Assembly (NCBI RefSeq): GCF_001039355.2
Contig: NW_019775069.1
Coordinates: 1 to 64,000, forward strand
Length of the DNA: 64,000 nucleotides
Source of the DNA: Lingula anatina
Lineage: Eukaryota; Brachiopoda; Lingulata; Lingulida; Lingulidae
Direction of reading: 5' to 3'
Below, in pieces: positions 13,401 through 30,774 of the stretch. The notes under the pieces are model-generated. The model had not been told where the DNA came from. It searched no databases and was given only the letters and a program-made list of their open reading frames with translations. How positions within the stretch are numbered: the stretch's first letter is position 1; every line of letters starts with the position of its first letter. The translations under genes were made by a program, and so were the position numbers.

Positions 13401-14419
13401 TGTGTAATTTTGGTGATATTTGGCGGTGTCTTTTTAATTCAACAGGCAATTCTTTGCCTCTGTGGAAATCACAGTGAAACACTGGATTTGAGGGTGTGCA
13501 TACTCTTAATTTGAATTAATGTTATAAAATATAGATATTTTCGCCGCTATTTTGTATTTTCTGAACACTTAATCATGTAAGTTATGGTATCTGGAATGAA
13601 AAGCATTGTTTAGAACAGTGTACACCAATGACGTGATCATTTGCAAATAAAAGCACATGGAACTGGGGTGGGACAACCTTTTTGACCAATGTTGTATATA
13701 ACCTATATACTTATATTATAAGTACTTATATCAATTAATTGAGTAAGATTTGATTTAGCCCTTTTTATTTTTATTCATATCTCTATCGTTGTGATTGAAT
13801 TACTTTTATTAAAATCGCTAATTATGAGCTCATGTTTGAAAGTATGCTTACAAAGACTTATTCCCACCTTTTAACTACTGGGTACAAAGATTCTTTTAAG
13901 ATACAACATACATCTCCGCCTCATGGTCAATTATGTAGCATAATGTGTCCGCTACATCATTTTTTTGCAACATTTACTACATAAAGGGGAAATTGAGTAT
14001 ACTTTCATGAAGCTTTTGACTAAGTTAAACCAGTGCCTCTGTAATCCATTCAATATGCTTTATAATCACATGCTTTATAATCACATGCTTTATAATCACA
14101 AGAGCAAGTAAAATGTAGTGTTTATTACCGTCTCCGGGTTGGGATAAGGTACTGCCACGATTTGCATGCAGGCAGGTCCAAACGCCGTGGCATCTTTAAC
14201 ACCTTCCCAGTTCTCTGCAGGCTCTGGTAACCTAAACCTGAGATCTCCCACGGGAGGCTTGGCGAATGGTATACCTAAGAATACATCCACTCTGCTCCCT
14301 TGCACAGTTTCTGTCGCTCCCTGTAACGCTCCGTTGTCAATGTACACAATGGTCTGGGATTTCACTCCCTCCAGAAGTACAAGAGAGGCACAGATGACAA
14401 CCATGATCCAACACTCCAT
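10486..14419 (-). CDS. Secreted carboxylesterase/cholinesterase-like, copy C1
   Basis: There are five coding exons: 14129-14419, 12656-12794, 12188-12347, 11185-12054 and 10486-10651. All are GT-AG with matching phases, giving 541 residues, the usual COesterase length. I chose the start at MECWIMVV rather than the Met nine residues upstream, because C2 and C3 begin there. A signal peptide precedes [10 protein letters not shown]. The alpha/beta-hydrolase parts are visible: oxyanion motif HGGA (from residue 126), nucleophile elbow GESAGG (Ser about 204), acid in GDGS (Asp about 331, where cholinesterases use Glu) and catalytic His in SHGDEL (about 446). Cysteines of two family disulfides are present (ACMQ/SEDC and GCP/VDC). 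No choline-site Trp is seen in the first loop, so acetylcholinesterase is unlikely. The probable role is hydrolysis of dietary or xenobiotic esters outside the cell. Intron 1 carries Tc1-like transposon debris. Confidence 0.9.
13085..13690 (+). mobile_element. Degenerate Tc1-like transposon in C1 intron 1
   Basis: The plus strand encodes broken pieces of a Tc1 transposase C-terminus: [13 protein letters not shown], then [15 protein letters not shown] (the family's PDLNPIEHLWDEL signature), then [15 protein letters not shown] (the conserved RGGHTRY end). The pieces lie in different frames with stops, so the gene is dead. The right inverted repeat, GGGACAACCTTTTTGACCAA, is at about 13670-13690. 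The left end is missing. It lies antisense to the host gene. Confidence 0.8.
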
Positions 14420-14499
14420 TCTACATATAAACCAAATTGATAACACCGCTCAAATCTTTATGTAACGTTCAAAGTAGCAATGTATGGCATTTATCTACG

Positions 14500-14702
14500 T
14501 ATAAAAAGATTTAACTCAACGATGAGTGTGGTTTCATTGAGTTATATACGTGGTAACCGCATTCGTGACTATGGTATGCATATATTCATAACGTAAGTTT
14601 TAAGAGCCTTATTGAATGGCAATGTATCTTTTTAATCTACGTGAAGATAACTCAACGACTTGTGCCGTTCACTAGTGATGTGGTAACTGCGCACGTGACT
14701 AT
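14500..14702 (-). promoter_or_regulatory. Duplicated upstream module of esterase C1
   Basis: Two diverged copies of a roughly 75-base module lie just 5' of C1. Each has CTCAACGA, then ACGTGGTAACCGC or GTGGTAACTGC, then CGTGACTAT. The same pair sits upstream of C2 (24280-24490) but not of C3. Conservation between paralogs and position suggest promoter function. This is inference. Confidence 0.4.
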
Positions 14703-14785
14703 CAGGCCTACCCAACTACCAGACTCGGCACCGAATGATCCTGAATTCACCGGTAGATCAGACCACACTAACCGTTTTCAAGGTG

Positions 14786-14936
14786 TGTGTCAGATCACAT
14801 TACACAGTATCAGACGCGACACCGCTCTTGCCTAGTACGCGATGTGATAGTGACGATTCTCAGCGGGGTCGAAAAGCATTGCATCACCACTCAAAATTTG
14901 TTCAGGGTATGATACTGTGTAATGCGATCTGACACA
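14786..14936. repeat. Hairpin-forming inverted repeat (MITE-like)
   Basis: A 27-base arm at 14786-14812 (TGTGTCAGATCACATTACAC and on) is repeated inverted at 14910-14936 with one mismatch, enclosing about 97 bases. The left arm and the DNA before it recur in C3 intron 1 at about 28337-28450, without the right arm. Confidence 0.75.
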
Positions 14937-15076
14937 TCAATGTGCAGTCTTTTATATTATCTTTACCGGAGACCATTGCGGGATTAGCAGTATTGTTTCA
15001 TGTAGGATCCGCCATATTTGATCCGCAGATCCAATCTCACGTATCCACTGAAGATCTCAACCACTACAAGTATTGA

Positions 15077-17560
15077 CCCATTAGAGCCTGCGTCATCAAA
15101 ACAAACGGCAGCCATGCTGGAGGGAGACCGGAATCGTCTGCTGCGCGTGATCATGTCTGCAATTTAGTATGATTTAATGTTCTGTATTTTCTTTGATATT
15201 TAACCGAATAAAATGATAAATTACTGCAGGATATATGATAGAGAGAAGATAACTAACTTCACAAGCGTTTACAGACTGCCTGAAGTGGTAACAATCCAAG
15301 GTGAAGGGACTAAAACCGTAAACGGAGAAGAGACTGAAGTGGCTTTGAATCAAGACTCATTTGACAAGTAAAGGATAAAACTAATTTATTTTACAGCAAA
15401 GAATGAAGACCCAGCTGTGCAGCCTTTACCATAAAAGAAAAAAAGTAGAAAACCAAAGACCGAGGTGTATAAGATATGAGCGCACGTACACTGCATATTA
15501 GTAGTGCCCAAAAAGTCTTGGTGGAGAGTGTGTTGTAAAAACGTGTGGAAATACCCAGGCAGGGTTTCGACTTTCATTATGAAGACTCACTTATTGCCTT
15601 GGGTGTAATTTGTTATCAGTTATGGTGCTCTTTGGATTTTATCTGCTGTCATCTACCTCTTTAATACCTGGTTAGCATTATTGTCAGTTAGTGTCAAGGC
15701 CACAGTACAATGTACACAGCTCAGCTGGGCCAATTAAATCAATTACCTGTGTCATGTGTATTTGGAAGTTAGTGGCTTGATTTTAGATTTAATGTAGTGT
15801 TAAGAGTAAATCTGTTTTGTAAGTATATATTCTAGCTCAGGTACCATTTAATTGAATGAACTCAATGAAATGAATTTGAAAAATGTTAAATTCTGTATTT
15901 TCCTACTGTATTATGATGCAAGTTACAATATGAATAAAACTAACTATTGTTACCTTTTTTTGTTAATTTACATTTAGGAAATTGATCTGACATTTTCCCA
16001 CCAAGCCACACTGAATGATTGGGTGCAAATAAATCTTGGTTATATAAAAAAAAAAGGTGACAGGTACAAAAGGCAGCTAGATGGCACACAAGCTAGAAGC
16101 AGCGAAAAAATATTCTTATATCTTTGTGACCAGCTGAGGAGACAGAATCTGAACATCAGGAGAGTGAAACTCAGTGCATGACAGGAGTTATTTAATTGGT
16201 TTTGTTTATTTATTTAATTGTTCATTTGTTGTTTTAAAGTTGTTATCCTGATAGCTTGCATACAACAAGGACAGGTATTCTATTTATTTAGAATTGTGAG
16301 CAGAAGCACAAGAAGAAATGAAAACACTTTTTCTTTCTCATATTTTTAAAGGCTAAATGGAAAAGTTTGCAAGAAATATAAAATTTTGTATGGTGCACCT
16401 CCCACAGATGGCCTGATATGCAGAAACAGATGGCTGTTGTACATGTAGGTTGTGCATTTTTAAATTGTGACCACCAGTTGTGGAATTCTCCTAAATAAAA
16501 TTACAAACTGCTTAGTAACACCATCTAAGACCTTATATGTGCATACCCACACAGCACATATCAATTGTGAGTCTTCAATCAAGCATTTCTCTAGACATAG
16601 ATTAAAAATATACTAAACAGGTTCCTCAAATTATGGTGGCTTGATTCGACTTGATATGCTCATGTACATGTTGCATTGCATCATTAAAAGTATGGAAATA
16701 TTTTTCATGTCAGTGTTATCAACCAAAAGGAAAGAGACCCTGATAATCTGTCATTGAATTGTGCAACAATGTTTTGCATTTTATGTGTACTTTTATTCAT
16801 ACAAAATGTGCATTTTCCTATATTTTCAATCAAATTAAGATCAATTCATGAACTGACTTGTTGTTATGTTACATTGTATATCATAAGTTTGAAAAATACA
16901 TTGCTTCTGTGAAGGTCTGGACTAATAATAAAATGCTAACAATGTTGCTAATGTGAATGGTTGAATTCATGGTAAAATATTGAACTCTCAAACAACAGTC
17001 ATGTTACAAATACTTCCTAATGAACCAAAATGAAGCACAAGAATGCTGAAATAATTTCTGACAGCTTCCTGATGTACAGTTAAATCATATCTGACAGCAA
17101 TATTTCTTGTCACAACCCTGCATACTGTCTTCTTTGAGTCCGTAAGGGTTGATCCCGATGGTCAGCTAAAATTTCTCCTTATATCTATCCTTTATGAAAA
17201 AAGTTGCTTCTATGAAAGGTTGAACTTATGATTACACAGTAAACTCTCTAAAACTATAACTGTTATTACCCAATGAACAAGAAAAATGAAGTACAAGATA
17301 ACTGAACTAGCTTCTGACAATTCCATGATGTTGGGATACAGGGCTAGGTCAGGATTTCACGTCTTTGGACTGTCTTGAGTTTATATGGGTCAATCACGCT
17401 GATTAGCTGAAGTTTTCACATGTATATACACTTTTCCTTTTGGTGTACTTGATCGCGATATGAAGATTATTTCATTTTATTTGGTTCACCTATATTTCTT
17501 TCCCTCCAGTATGGCCGCTGGACTAGTGTTACGGAGCAAATATGACGTCACTGTAATGGG
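15077..17560. mobile_element. piggyBac-like non-autonomous element at a TTAA target
   Basis: The ends are inverted: CCCATTA on the left and TAATGGG on the right, with further inverted similarity inside (GGCAGCCATGCTGG against CCAGTATGGCCGC). The flanks are TTGA (15073-15076, one change from TTAA) and TTAA (17561-17564). Two sister spacers lack the element: about 9951 reads GTATTAATTGTGACTGGTG and about 24620 reads AGTATTGTGACTAGTG. CCC ends plus a TTAA target are the piggyBac hallmark. Inside, 2.48 kb of AT-rich DNA holds no transposase that I can read. The right half has diverged direct repeats of about 235 bases (about 16900-17420). Confidence 0.8.
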
Positions 17561-18852
17561 TTAATTGTGGCTAGTGTACATCTGAACGCAAACAATAGCA
17601 ATGAATACACCGTAGTGCTTAACTTAATTGACCGGGAAAAGGTGCGATTCTCAAAGACGAACACTGCAGCGTTTAACAGGAAATAGTAAGTTGCTGCAAT
17701 TCGGAAATGTTGCACATCGTAAATGCTCCCATTCAAGTATGTTGTTTACACTTTAACCTATATTTCCTGCTGACTGTTTAGTATTATCACTTTTGTCGGA
17801 TAAAATCAATTCTTATTTGCGTAGACACTAGACATTGTTTTCCAGTACGGTTTCGGCTATGCCTTGATCGTGGACGAGTTCTTCCAGGTTTATCGAGTAT
17901 TGGACATAATTGATATCTATGGGGAGATACCCAAGACAATGACATATTATGTTGTGTCAGCTGGACTTTGCTGGAAGGACGCCGTGAGCAACCCATTTAA
18001 AACACCTCCTTTTCCAGTACGGTTTCGGCTATGTCTGGATCGTGGATGAGTTAGGAGATGCTACTGAGTTTATGAACCAATTCACGACACGATATAAACT
18101 CATCGTCAAAATTCTTATCGTATAAACTGCACAAAACTGTTTAAAATATCATTAAAAATAACAATGTCAGCATTCGTCTCTCGCTGTGAAATGCATTTCT
18201 GTTGTTATTAACAATGACGAATTTGAGGTGACAACCTTGTTTTCTTCGTCGTTATTTATTAATTTCATCAGACAAGTATCATTTTGTGCATATTATTCGA
18301 TACTTTCTTTTATAAATTTATCCTTAGTTTTTTTTCTTTTATCTTTTTTTTTTTTTTTACTTTTTGTATGATATATAGCTCTTATTTTGTTTCCTTCATT
18401 GCTACATTACCCTAAATTACATGAATTTTATTATTTTGCTCTCATTTTATATTATCCTTACCTCGGTGTTATGGTTATAATGTCACACTGTGGTTTCTGT
18501 ACATTAGGTATTGCATTATTTTATTTAGTTTTGCTTGTTGTTCTGTGTCCCTTTATACATTGCAACCGTTACTATGATTATTTGATCTTTTTTCTTTTTT
18601 GATAATGTTCCACAAAACCACAGAAAAATTCCTGGTTGTATAATGTAAAATCAAAAATTCAATTGTAACCCAAAATTGAATAACTGGAACTTAATTACTC
18701 CCAATAATAGCTCCATCATATACAAATGCCTTTGAATTAGTCACTGCTAACAATTTAGGTATATACTGTGATAACCACCAAAGAAATTATACTATTCAAC
18801 ATATGCTAAATCTCAAAAAATGCCATCCAAAGTTTTCCCACTGCTTTGAAAT
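17561..18852. repeat. Paralogous spacer block 3' of esterase C2
   Basis: This matches 9905-10485 and 24600-25827. Compared with the sister spacers it has an extra segment at about 17785-18130. That segment contains a direct repeat, TACGGTTTCGGCTATG, at about 17845 and 18017, each copy preceded by TTTTCCAG. No gene is called. Confidence 0.6.
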
Positions 18853-20591
18853 TCAATTTGAACGAGCATGGATTCTTGGTATGGTTTTCATCCAAAACTT
18901 GACCCGTTTTGGAAGGATTTTATTCTTCCCCACTATGACGTCACCAAATTCGAGGTAGTGCTCTTTATTCATAGTGTATTCCTCCCATATTGCTGGGACA
19001 GGTTCTGGCATGTTTGGATTTCTGAAACAAACCATAAGTTACAATATGAACCGCTTAAAAATTATCGGAAGATATTATCCGCTACCAGTAAGTGTAATTC
19101 GTAGAGAATGACGTCAGAGTAATTTGAAATCAAATAAGTCTCTATTATATAATTTATTCAAATGACAATACCTTAAAGAAGCTAATAATACTGCACTTGG
19201 CCACAGTAGAAAAAAGACGCTAAATGCATGTAAGTTGACGATAACACATGGTCAAATATACATTTGGTACCTAAATATTGAATTTGGTTTCAATTGCACC
19301 TGTTATATCAAATTACTTATCTTTGGCGTTGAAAAAAATCGAGGGAGCTTCCCGCACGTTTTAGTTAAAGCTTTTTGATAAGTTTACATCATCATATACC
19401 TAAAACACCAACTTTCATACCATTTATATGCACGAAATCAAAACAAATAGTATCTGCTTTATAGTTAATTGTGGATTTCGATCTTTTTTGTTTGTGGATT
19501 ACAATATTTGAATGATATATACTGAGTTGGCTCAATTTCTTAAAACAGTAATAATATAGTAACTGAACGATGTAAGTAAAGTGCTTCGTCGCCATATAAC
19601 TGTGTTTTATAGTTTTACTTACCCAGTCATAGCAAAGTTGGACCAATATCGTATCATCATCTCACTCAGATACTTCTCGTCGTCAGTGAAAGTCGCACCG
19701 GAGACGAAAGGTTCATGTGAACCAATCATAAATGGAAGTTCGTCTCCGTGACTTGCTCGCTGAAACCAAGATGGTAAACCAGACAAAACATGCCCATACA
19801 GCGGCTTTCTCGTGAAGTAGTAAAGATATGTCGACCCACCTCCTTCAGAGAGATGAGGCAGTAGGAATTCGTACATCGGATGAGTAGAGGATATGTCCGT
19901 GTTGAAGTCGACAAAATAACGCCCAGTTTCTATTTTGGTGGCGGTTTTGTCATAGTAAAATTTTGTGATCGCGTTGATTATTTCCGTGTTGTTGCCAACC
20001 ACCAACTTAGTCCAATAAGGTATCAGCGTGTCACGAAAAAAAAAGGGGGTCAATCCCGTCGGAGAACTTATTTTGAACCAACATTGCTCCGTCTCCATTA
20101 AGAATTCCAGTTACGAAGTTGAGAGAGCGTAGACACTGCAATACAACGGGATCACTTAACATTTCTGATATTGGTTTAGTAAGCAAGATTCCGTCAATTG
20201 AGGGTCTGTAAAAATCTCCAGTAAGCCCTACGGTGGCACTCACACTGGTATTCACAAGGGCCTCGGCGTCTATGGTGCGTAGACAGTCTACCAGGGCCAC
20301 GGTGTTTGCCGATGGACAGCTAAGAATGCTTCCTATTCTCACAGCGAGTTCTGGGCCATTTTGTGACACTGCCCAAGCAGCGCTGGTGGTACCACTTTGA
20401 CTTATCAAGCGGTGGAAGAGGCCTGAAGAAGCGTTTGCCAGGGCCAGCTGTGTTGCACTACTACACCTGCAGATTCGCCAAAAATCGTCACCCTGTAAAA
20501 CACCGATGACAATATAACAGTAAAGGAGCGCACAAGCTTGGGTCATCACAATGATATGATCTAATAAATAAAGTATTGACAGATGGACTCT

Positions 20592-20637
20592 TATGTGTGT
20601 GTGTGTGTGTGTGTGTGCGTGTGTGTGTGTGGGTGGG
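20592..20637. repeat. TG microsatellite
   Basis: A GT/TG dinucleotide run beside exon 3 of C2. It sits in the intron just after the splice donor. Confidence 0.9.
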
Positions 20638-20651
20638 TGCATAATCGTTCA

Positions 20652-20870
<219 letters not shown>

Positions 20871-22602
20871 TTAAAAATTAAATGAAGCGAAATACTGGTA
20901 TTAACATTTTTAAGGCTTTAAACAAGGCAAATTTCCTTTGGGTGCTTAAATTTGTGTCAGAATAAGATATTTATTTTTCATTCCATGTGATAACTTCCGT
21001 AGTTCCCATAAGTTAGTACAGAAAGGGGAAATGATGCGTTTGAAAGATATAAGAGTCATTTTGGGATAATTCATCATAATGATGTTTCATTTTATATGCC
21101 TGAGTGTAAGAACAAAAATGATTGTATCTAACTTAGTTTATGGTTTATTGCATCAGATATGCTAAGCAAGCACATCTATCACATTTCTTTAATAAAAGGA
21201 CCTCATTAGCATAAGTGAACAGTCCTAGTTGTCACACACAGGAGAGTGTGGGTCAGTTAGGTGTGTGCTGCAGAGGAGTGCAGAGGTGCAGAAATGCAGT
21301 GGCATTATTGTATTTACCCAGTAGAGGCATAATGGTAAGATGTTTATGTCAATTTTGTACATAATGTATATTACCAGTATTTCTTTCTTTATATTATATA
21401 GTTTTATTAATTAATAACCTGGTTGCTAATTGTATTTTAAATAGTAATTTGTATTATAAACTCAGATGTTATGTGAGAAGTGGTGATACCAGCTAGACAA
21501 ATAAGTGACAGTTGTATTTTCTTTGTTTTAGTTACACGGCTGTTTCAACCTGAGACAATTTAAATAAAGCTCAAGTTAAAAGGTTTGCTTCATGCCGTCA
21601 GAATGGCCTGAACGGAACATATTCTTCAGAAAACATGCCNAATTTGGCGCATTTATCCTTTATATGCCTTAAGTCCTTTTACTCACCGAATTCTTTGAAA
21701 CTGTATACGGATGTTCCACCTATGTTGTAACCCCCAGCATATATCCAGACCATTACCGCCTTATTGTTGGAGCTGTTTGTGGATCCAGGAACAAAAACGT
21801 TGAGTGTCAGGCAGTCTTCCGAAATCTACAAGATAATGAGCCATAGTATTACATCAATTTGATGAATTTCGAAGTTACATCAGGTAGATAATATACATGA
21901 ATCGATGCTTCTATAACATAAATGGATCAATTCGTATGTGCTTAAGTGTTCAGAATCAATTTAATACCATATGCGTGAATGTAAATACCGAATAACTTAT
22001 TGAATGCACCTGTAGTTAAAATAACTAATGATTTTTCTCAGAACCTAAAATATTATTGTCATAAAATATAGGATTGCTTTATACCTTGTATTTTGAACAA
22101 CAGGCCCTGAGGATAAGGATAATGGTTAGTTATGGGGCACATTCCCGTTTTTATAAAAATAAAACTAGATGTGCAGTGCTTAGTTATGTCGGACAAACCC
22201 GTTTTAATTAAAGGAACTAATTTTAATAAAACAAAAATATAAAAATAGTATTATTTTTGGTTTGTGTGACTTTTAATAGTGTGAGCTGGATGTTTTATTT
22301 GCAAATGTAGAAGGTTAAGTTCTTGAATAGCAAATAACGTTGTGGGATTATGGTGCATATGATGGAACCTTTGCATCTTTTACTTCCATTTTTAACAGAT
22401 ATTTGCCGAGCTGAAATTTGAAATGATGGAAATACATCTAGCTGTGAAAAATAATTGTTTGAGTTCAATACCGAAGTACAGTTGGGATTGCTAGTAAAAA
22501 TAGTGAAGCCTTCATACGAATATACCTACACTATCAGCATGATTTGGGCTCAAATAGAGTAATGGTATTAACAGGTGATGTAATTTTTTTTTTTAATATA
22601 TA

Positions 22603-22652
22603 TTTTTTTATTTTATTTATTTATTTATTTATTTATTTTTTTTTTTTTTTGC
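22603..22652. repeat. T-rich and TTTA microsatellite
   Basis: TTTA repeats followed by a poly-T run, in intron 1 of C2. Confidence 0.85.
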
Positions 22653-22825
22653 TTTCATATGCAGGCATCTCAAGGATATCGTTACATTTCAGATACCTTC
22701 ATATATTCGATATATATATAGAACACTATAATGGCACAGCATCCCCTATTGCTACCTGTTTTATGTATTCGATAGATGTTACTTGGAAAGAAAAAAGTTT
22801 TTTTCAAACCCATCATGATCATATA

Positions 22826-23396
22826 TCATCATCATCATCCAGTGCCCTGCTGTTCAGCGTTGGTGATCATGTCTCCGCACATCTCAGTCCCGAGTGGCCC
22901 TCAGCAAGTCAACCGTCGTCTCCAGTCCCATCCAGGATACCAGACCGTCTCTGATTTTTTCTCGTTGTCTTCCGCGGCTTCTTTTCCCATTGATGTTGGT
23001 CTGTAGTGGTCAGATGCTCAAGACCCCCATTCCTCATAAGGTGGCCGAAATATTTTGCTTGTCGTTTTCGAATTTTGTTAAAGAGCGATCTTTTGGCGTC
23101 TGCTTCTTTCAACACATTTGTATTTGTTTTTCTATCGGTCCAAGGTATGCGTATCATTCGTCTGTATAACCACATTTCGATTTTCCTTTTCATTTGCTTA
23201 TTTAGTGTCCAAGCTTTGCATCCATACATAAGAATAGGTTCGATGTAACATTGTAAAACTTTCTTTTTTGTGATAAGTGATAGATGTTTGTTCGTTAAAA
23301 CTGATTTCGTTTTTTGAAAAGCTGCCTTTGCTTGAGCAATCCTTTCAATTTTATTTCCGTGTTGCTGCGCCCATCGGCTGCATTGCATTCATATAT
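22826..23396 (-). mobile_element. 5'-truncated non-LTR retrotransposon (RTE-like)
   Basis: The minus strand encodes about 159 residues typical of the C-terminus of endonuclease-reverse transcriptase elements: LSLITKKKVLQCYIEPILMY followed by GCKAWTLNKQ, then EMWLYRRMIRIPWTDR and TNTNVL. The element ends in a GAT repeat tail at about 22828-22842, and TCATATAT flanks both sides as a possible target duplication. Both are expected of RTE-type insertions truncated at the 5' end. It sits in intron 1 of C2 in the sense direction of the gene. Confidence 0.8.
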
Positions 23397-24279
23397 AAGA
23401 TTGTTTTATTTTTGTTACCATCCATGATATTTATAACATCAAATATATCTTAATAAGTTATTTTTAAAGATTTTTAAATTTTTGAACAAATGCTGATTGA
23501 TTGGTGTATCAAATAACTGTCGAGGGTACGTAGTGTACGGGCGAGAAGGATTAATTTCACGAAAAAATAGAAGTTTAGTACAATAATGTCCTCCCTACTC
23601 AGACCTGTATGCTGGTGGTGGCGCTTTGTAGTACATCGTATTATTACGATATTTTAATTCCCAGCATCTTAAAAATATGGTGTAAATCATGGCAGCCATA
23701 GGTACTTTATGTTTCTTCTTGCTTATTCTATTGGATTTGCTGGAAACAGGATGGATTTATGCTGAATAAAACATCAATGCGTTGTTTTATTGGAGATCAG
23801 TATCTGAGGTTTGGTAAAAATACTAGCTTTAAATAAATTTTAAGTGCACATATACAATGTGTCTCATACTAACCGTCTCAGGATCGGGAAAGCCAAAAGG
23901 GTTGGGCAAGTTTTGCATGCAGGCAGGCCCAAACGCCGTGGCATCTTTAACACCTTCCCAGTTCTCTGCAGGCTCTGGTAACCTAAACCTGAGATCTCCC
24001 ACGGGAGGCTTGGCGAATGGTATACCTAAGAATACATCCACTCTTCGCCCTTGCACAGTTTCTGTCGCTCCCTGCAACGCTCCGTTGTCAATGTACACAA
24101 TGATCTGGGATTTCACTCCCTCCAGATTTACAAGTACAAGATAGGCATAGAGGACAACCTTGACCCAAGACTCCATTCTACATATAAATCAAATAATACC
24201 GCTCAAATATATATGTATCTTTCAATGTAACGGCAGCCTAAATAGCAACGTATCACATTTATCTACGTAAATATTTTAC

Positions 24280-24490
24280 TCAACGACGAGTGTGGTTTCA
24301 CCTAGCTACGTGGTAACCGCATGCGTGGCTATGGTATGCATTTATTCATAACATAAATGCAACAGCCATATTGAATAGCAGAAATATTGCTTTTATCAAC
24401 GTGAAGATACTCAACGACGAGTGTTGTTTCACCTAGTGATGTGGTAACTGCGTACGTGACTATGGTATACATGTATTCATAATACAGGGA
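24280..24490 (-). promoter_or_regulatory. Duplicated upstream module of esterase C2
   Basis: Two copies of CTCAACGACGAGTG, GTTTCACCTAG, GTGGTAAC and CTATGGTAT...CATNTATTCATAA lie 100-310 bases upstream of C2. They match the pair in front of C1. The modules are separated by about 125 bases. Confidence 0.4.
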
Positions 24491-25827
24491 ATCAATGTGC
24501 AGTCTTTTATTTTATCTTAACCAGATACCATTACGGGATCAACGGTGTTGCTTTCATGTAGGATCCGCCATATTTGATCCGCAGATCCACTCTCACGTAT
24601 CCACTAAAGATCTCAACCACCACAAGTATTGTGACTAGTGTACATCTGAACGCAACAGTTGCAATGAATACACCATAGTGCTTACATTGTAACTTAATTG
24701 ATCGCGGAAAAAGTTCCTATTTTCGAAGACGAACAGAAAAAACTGCAGCGTTTAACATGAAATAGTTAGTTACTGCAATTCAAAAATATTGCACATCGTT
24801 AATGCGCCCATTCAAATATGTTGTTTGACCAATATTTCCTGCTGTACGTTTAATATTATACTCTGCATCTACAAATAATAATAATAATAATAATAATAAC
24901 TGCACTCATCTATCACTCATCTGCACTCTTATTTGTTCCCCATAGCAAAATACGCATCCAACTTTTAAATGTAGTTTATAGACCCGTTTAGTTCCAACTT
25001 TGTCCATACCAGTAAAATATATGTAACCCCTTTGTTGAATAAAGCAAATTGTGATATTAATTAAATTAAATTTTATTGTTAGAGTGCAAAACGTGAAATT
25101 ATATGCAGTATGTTTATATGTTCTTTAAAAACACGTAATTATAGACATGTTTGTTTATACATGTAAGTGTATAATAAAAATAACAATGTCATCATTCGTC
25201 TCTCGCTGTGAAATAGTTTTGTTATTGTCTTCAGTGACGAATGTGAGGTAACAAACTTTTCTTCATCGTTGAATTATTCCCATAGATAAGGTACATTCTG
25301 TGCATAATATTTTATGCTTTTGTTCATAAATTCTAAACTTAGTTTTTGCTGTTTGTGTGATATATTACTTTCATTTAGATAGTCTTGTTTTAGTTTCCTT
25401 CTTCGTTGCTACTTTTCCCATAATTACACGCGTTTCATTATTTTGGCCTGACTTCTGTAACACTGTGGTTTCTGTAGATTAGGTACTGTATTATTTTATT
25501 TAGTTTTCCTAAACATAACTACCTTTTCTAGGACTATGTGATTCCTTTATTCTATGATAATACTGTTCCACAAAACCACAGAAATTCTTGGTTATATATC
25601 GTAAAATCAAAAACTCCATTTAAACTCAAAATACCACCATGAAACTGAATAACTCCTTATCATAGCTCCATCATAAACAAATGCCTTTGAATAACTCAGT
25701 GCTGACAATTTAGGAATATATTTCGATCACCACCAAAGCTATGATAACCACTAAAGATATTATACTATTCAGCATATGCTAAATCTCGAAAGGATGTCGC
25801 CCAATGATTTCCCCACTGCTTTGAAAC
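24491..25827. repeat. Paralogous spacer block 3' of esterase C3
   Basis: This is the cleanest version of the array spacer. It lacks both the piggyBac-like insertion of the C1-C2 spacer and the CAACGTTGA element of the first spacer. An AAT microsatellite lies at about 24870-24898. Confidence 0.7.
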
Positions 25828-29874
<4,047 letters not shown>

Positions 29875-30774
29875 ACTGCGTTGAAACCCAAGTCTGATCA
29901 AATTCCAGTCTGATCAATTCAGGTTCCAGTGGCCTTCTCTGTCTCACTTGGTGCTGTCTGGGGCAATGAACTCCTCCCGCAGAAGATGTCACATTTTTTA
30001 AAAGTTGTTTCCGTCAGCCCGCATATTCTGCCAGAGCTGTAGCTGAACTAGTTATCTAAAGTACATTGCTCTATGTTGCCAGCCATCATATTGGCATGTG
30101 CTTTTTACCTCACACTTTTTGTCATTGATGAAATACTTCCATACATCCTTAGCCCTGTATTTGTCACAGTATATTGGATAATCATTTTTAAATTAAAATT
30201 CCTATAAAATCAAAGCAGATTCATTAACGGTCCTCTACATGCTTCTGACCTATTGTTTCTGGCTTTTTGTTTCACATCGGTCATTTTCGTTGTTTGCACA
30301 ATACAATGCCCACCTCTGTATTTCGATTGAATGTCAGCCCATCTGCCAAAATGATTATTTGTTAGTTTTATTGAGTTGGGAGCATCTATGAACATGAGTG
30401 TACACATAATGGCGAACATGCCGCTTATATCACTAAATTTTATCTCCACAGTCGATGCACTTGAACGAAGATCATATATAGCTCTCTCAACTACTACTAC
30501 TGCCCCAACGTATCATTTAATACGTGACATTCATGTTGAATCTGTCTCTCGTGTGAGACCTGACGTATTCCGAACAACAAACAACAAACACCTTTTACAT
30601 GAAAAAGTGTCAGACAAGGGCAGCATTGTGTTCCAAATTTCACAAATACAACATAAGACAGCTATCTTCTTACAGGAGCAAGTCATCATTCTTAAAAGAT
30701 CACATGCAATATCATAGAAGAGCACTTAACCAGTAGCGGATTCCCGTTTCTGAAAAATATATCACACCAATATA

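Noticed and set aside
30376-30717. 113-codon plus-strand open frame and an overlapping minus-strand frame
   Set aside because: No domain, no good splice context, AT-rich composition; the two frames overlap each other. Treated as chance.
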